Position numbers and translations under genes: made by a program
Shown here: one piece after another, positions 58,274-62,000 of the stretch
Numbering within the stretch: position 1 is the first letter of the stretch
How the letters are laid out: every line of letters begins with the position of its first letter
Notes under the pieces: model-generated
The model's database searches: none
The model's input: the letters and a program-made list of their open reading frames with translations, nothing else
Told to the model about the DNA's origin: nothing
Assembly (NCBI GenBank): GCA_002633005.1
Contig: NMRA01000143.1
Span: 5,402-67,401, forward strand
Length of the DNA: 62,000 nucleotides
Direction of reading: 5' to 3'
DNA from: Phoronis australis
Lineage: Eukaryota; Phoronida; Phoronidae

Positions 58274-58920
58274 GTAAGTTTTTAGCAATCAGTTTCTATC
58301 AACATCGTTCGGTGATGTTATCCCCACCAGTTACCCCACTGAATAACAGTTTTATTGAGTGGAACTAAGTGTTTCTTTTTGGAAGCTCACCCGATGCCGG
58401 GTAGGCTAGCAGCACATCTTCATATTGGCCTGGGTGGGACAGTGCTCCCAAAATAAGAGGTGTATGGTACGTGATGCACAGAAGTCAAGAGTGACTTTTT
58501 CACAGCAGTTTCTCTTCAAAACTATGCTCTTTCCAATAAAATTCTCTAGATGAGTGAGTTTCCTTATTTTATCGTGGACCCCACCCCCAGGACCACCAGC
58601 TCAGTTATCGAATTAACTTGAATAAGCCTTAATTCAGTAAATGTCGTAACATTGCATTGGAAAAAAATTGACACCTAGAATGAATTTTACTTGTTGAGAT
58701 CAGAAGCACATTTTAAGTGTCATGAAAAATACACATTGTTAAATCACTTTTAGCCTGTTTCACATATTTTTATGCAGTTATTAAATAAGACTTGGGTACA
58801 AAGGTTATTAGTTTCTACACATAAACATGAAGATGAAATGTCAAGTATGTTCTGCCTTACAAAAGTAGTTTTGTCTTGCCTTTTCTTTTACAATTTGCTA
58901 ATATTTCTATTCTGTTACAG
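58274..58920 (+). other. Intron of the small gene
   Basis: GTAAGT donor, TTCTGTTACAG acceptor, AT-rich, nothing else seen. Confidence 0.65.
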
Positions 58921-59030
58921 GCAAGAAAAAAACAACTGAAATCAACCGCCTGACCATCTATTTCACCGTTGGCCAAAGTGAAAAGCAATCCTTCAGCAAT
59001 AACCTGAGAGAATTGAACGTAATTCAGTAA
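58921..59030 (+). CDS. Second exon and C-terminus of the small unrecognised protein
   Basis: Continues in phase (CTT G / GC AAG): KKKTTEINRLTIYFTVGQSE, KQSFSNNLRELNVIQ and TAA. The whole product would be about 100 residues with alternating short hydrophobic strands (VTIFV, VLYVY, LTIYFTV), suggesting a small beta-rich domain. I recognise no family. Confidence 0.6.
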
Positions 59031-61405
59031 TTCAGCACCTGATATGCCTGATTATGGACTCCCTCGCAATGTTTCTTTCTGTGCTTTTTCAGTTTGCCAT
59101 TTGTTTTTAAATACACTGATAATTGTTTATTCTCGAATCTTGTGCATAGCAGCTAGCTACAATTGAAAACATACAATTAAGACAATCGATGCAGTCACTG
59201 AATGTCATTTCCCAATAATCTGTACCAAATTGAAAAGTTTTTACCAATAGTATAAAGCCTTTCTTTTGAAAGGAAAATTTAATGTCACTCAGCTTTTGGC
59301 TTTCATTTCACTGGGTTCTAGTTTCAATGGCCTATAGAAGCGCTTGTAAAAAAGGTCCAGTTTCAACACGTGGCTTTCTTTCATGTAACCTCATTCAGCC
59401 TCAATAACATCCACAATTAGACCCTTGAAGGTAAACACAGCAGCATATCACTTGAATCGTTTTGAGCCCAAAATCAGACTCTGAACTAGACCAGAGTGTG
59501 ACTAGGTCTTCTTTAGCTTCAGTCCCTCATGTTTCTTCCAGGAAAGGAAATAAGCTATTGTCCACACATGACTCATTGCCTATGAAAGGGCATCCTCACC
59601 AACAAGGCTTATTTGTGTAGCAGTCAGATATAGTTCGTCTGGATACACAGACAGTCCACTGGCACATTGTCTTATGGTAACTTAGTACTGCGATTCACAT
59701 TTCTCCAGGGCCACTGACTTGCACATTGTGCCATGCAGCACTGCTGGTGTGTGGAAGTGCTGTGGGAAGAGAACGGAGTAACAAAGCTTGTCTATGATAC
59801 AGCTTGAAGTGGCCTTAAAATGTCACTGAACCTGGAACAAATATTGAAATATGAATAATTAAGTACTCCAGATTGGATCAAAAATGTTATCCCTGTTTTT
59901 CAAAAATATATGGTGATTGGTCTACAGTTTCACATAAAAGTAAATAATTACTATTTTCAGAAACCAAGGGTGTATATAATGAGTATTGCATAAAACTGTG
60001 TCTTTATTTTTTATCCCTAGCCATAACAATTCTTTAAACGCATCACTCGTCTGTAAAATATACAAGTTTTTTGAGACAACTTTAAACCTTTGTTACCCAT
60101 TTTCAAGCCTTTTAATTTTGATACTTTCAGCAATTTTAAACTCAGATTACAGGTTCATAGGTCTGTCAAGCATACTTCTAGACTAAGGTTGAGGGAACCG
60201 TTTCTCAGACTAATTTTAATTTTTCTTCTAATAGAAGATATGAAGACTTGGGTCATTTAAAAATGATGGATAATCTTTCTGTTGTTTAAGAGATCTAGTA
60301 ATTACAAATCGTAAGGCACAATCAAAAATGCAATTTTCACAAAAATGGCAGTCATTTGAATTTATAACGACTTGCAACATTTCCAGGCATGAGCTAAGGC
60401 TATTCAGTCACTGTGAATTCGGAAAATGTAATATATATTCGTGGTTTTACAATTGATACAAGTAGCAAAACAGTTTCATGAAATAAACTTGAAGGGACTT
60501 CGTGAAGGTTAAGAATTACCTCACCATGCTCTTTTCCCCAGACATGTATTACCTGTTACTTCCACACATTCAGTTGTACCAAATATTACAACCCCCCCAT
60601 GCCAATCCCCCTCGGGACCTCAATAAGTAATTTAACAAAATGACTTTAAAAATAGCTGTTCCTTTTCAAAGGCTTTGTTCGTTGTCTCAAATATTGAAAG
60701 TAGGCTTTGACAACAGATCTGTACTGGATGGGAAGATGTTGTTGGTTAGCTGCAGTCAAATGCTAAAAACCAATTTTTGTCCATTCAGGGACGGTGCAGA
60801 AGCTATGCATATCTCCTCTGCACGGTACAAGCCTTCAAACCTAAAAACCAAAGTTTACGTGAAAACTGACGTGATAGATTTTCATTTCAACGTGTAATAG
60901 ATTTCCAGAAGACATGATAGGGAGAAAACAAATAGTCTAATGCAATGGATATTTATCACTCACGTACCCTTTGCCATTGGGATTGGATTGTAATCTTAAC
61001 TCATTAACCTGTATCGAGTTGACAGCATAAACATTCAGCATTGATTGATGTAACTATCACTGATAAACTTTTAGAAATCTTTCCAAACAATAATAATGCT
61101 TTGATGTACGAAAAGATCCCCATTGCTACGTCAAGTATCGTATCACATATCACAATATATAAAGATTAACCAGACTCTGGCTGGCGACTGACTGCCACGA
61201 AGTCGACATCGGCGAGTGCCTCAGTTAACAGGCATCGGTAGAATAATTATGGAATAATCGTAAAAATAATCACAAACCTTACCTTTGTATGAGGTTGTGC
61301 TTACTTCCTCTCTTAGAAGCACCCTTTTTACGCAATCTCAGATTCAGTTGGCACGGCTGCAAGCCATTTCACCGTGTATTTAAAGGGCTCGCGAAATCGA
61401 GGCTG
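59031..61405. other. 3' region of the small gene and intergenic
   Basis: No other gene recognised. AATAAA at about 60483 on the plus strand could end a long 3'UTR but is unproven. Confidence 0.35.
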
Positions 61406-61660
61406 TTAATCTATCACCACTAGTACACGCACGCCCTCTAGTTATTATAGATTTTCCGAATAGCCCCACTACACACTCCATATCAACACCGTTTCACCAT
61501 TCTTACCGCACGATTTTTTTAGCTATTTAATAATTGACTAAAGTAAGCTTTACCGACAGCGTGTTGTTGTCTGGTAAAATGGCGGCTTAGAAACGCAGAC
61601 GAAGGTGTGTCAAGAATGCTGCGTTCTGATTGGTCAGTTAAGCCGTCAGTCAAAATCCTG

Positions 61661-61683
61661 GCGATAGGTCATTGACCTATCGC
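61661..61683. repeat. 23-bp palindrome at repeat boundary
   Basis: GCGATAGGTCA, one base, TGACCTATCGC. It sits exactly where the dispersed repeat copy 2 begins; copy 1 at 56.43 kb has only the right half. Confidence 0.85.
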
Positions 61684-62000
61684 AAGCTCCGCCCCTATGC
61701 GAAAAGTCACGTGATACCCGACATTCGAACGAGATGTCAGAGGCAAATACACTGTCGCTAAACGACGTTCCTGGTGGAATCGATGGGTGACGATGAAAAA
61801 ATAAGTGCTCGAGGAGCCAGCGAAAATCGAAAGTCGAAGAACCCCTCGGCCTCGGGGCCACCTTCACCTGACAAATGACAAGGCCACTGATACGATATGT
61901 TCATGTAAAGCTGGGTATGTACCTTAAAGTCGAATTATCTGTACGATTCCATAGATTTCATGATCTTTCGAATAAAATCAGTGAAAATTCCCCGATATTT
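61672..62000 (+). repeat. Dispersed repeat, copy 2 (runs off window)
   Basis: Counterpart of 56.43-56.85 kb, highly similar by eye with small indels, including the GC box, the CACGTGA E-box and the AGGCCACTGATACGATATG block. The end lies beyond the window. Confidence 0.8.

Overview
The window is animal nuclear DNA from a repeat-rich, probably marine, bilaterian invertebrate. The reasons are spliced exons of conserved animal genes (SLC6 transporter, UPF1, cyclophilin), single-coding-exon TRIM-NHL genes in several copies, and a mixture of LINE, Penelope-like, tRNA-SINE, hAT-like and Mutator-like elements. I cannot name the phylum from sequence alone. The sequence is a scaffold, not finished: there are two N runs (24922-25259, 42002-42202) and six single Ns. 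Four of the single Ns and the first run sit between near-identical direct copies, so contig ends overlap but were never merged.

Layout. 1-2 kb: two exons (TM1 and TM2) of an SLC6 sodium/neurotransmitter symporter, plus strand, with no later exon in view. 2.2-4.6 kb: minus-strand LINE fragments. 6.5-16.1 kb: the 3' half of the nonsense-mediated decay helicase UPF1, plus strand. Its three upstream exons carry a stop, two frameshifts and changes at invariant positions, whereas the five downstream exons and the SQ-rich tail are clean and end in a 3'UTR with AATAAA. A minus-strand LINE occupies the intron between the second and third exons. Just upstream of the fourth exon the intron-exon boundary has been tandemly copied, giving four consecutive 3' splice-site-like units, the last three in one open frame.

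17.5-33.0 kb (unit A) and 39.3-49.9 kb (unit B) are two collinear, same-orientation copies of one segment that carries a minus-strand TRIM-NHL gene. Unit A has the intact gene; unit B has only the two ends of it. Comparing the units exposes clean insertions: a tRNA-SINE with a 13-bp target duplication and a hAT/LINE block in A, and an 855-bp Mutator-like element with a 10-bp target duplication in B. A THAP-domain ORF is seen only in A.

33-39 kb between the units: a CA repeat, LINE and Penelope-like remnants, a decayed SINE, an orphan cyclophilin exon with an 8-bp deletion, and a ~17-copy 59-bp minisatellite with higher-order structure. 52.0-54.0 kb: a third, diverged, intact TRIM-NHL gene. 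54-62 kb: dispersed repeats and a small two-exon gene for an unrecognised, possibly secreted protein.

The genes do not form a pathway. The TRIM genes are a local expanding family of probable E3 ubiquitin ligases; UPF1 and SLC6 are unrelated housekeeping and membrane genes. Most of the interest lies in duplication and transposon dynamics and in the UPF1 splice-acceptor array.
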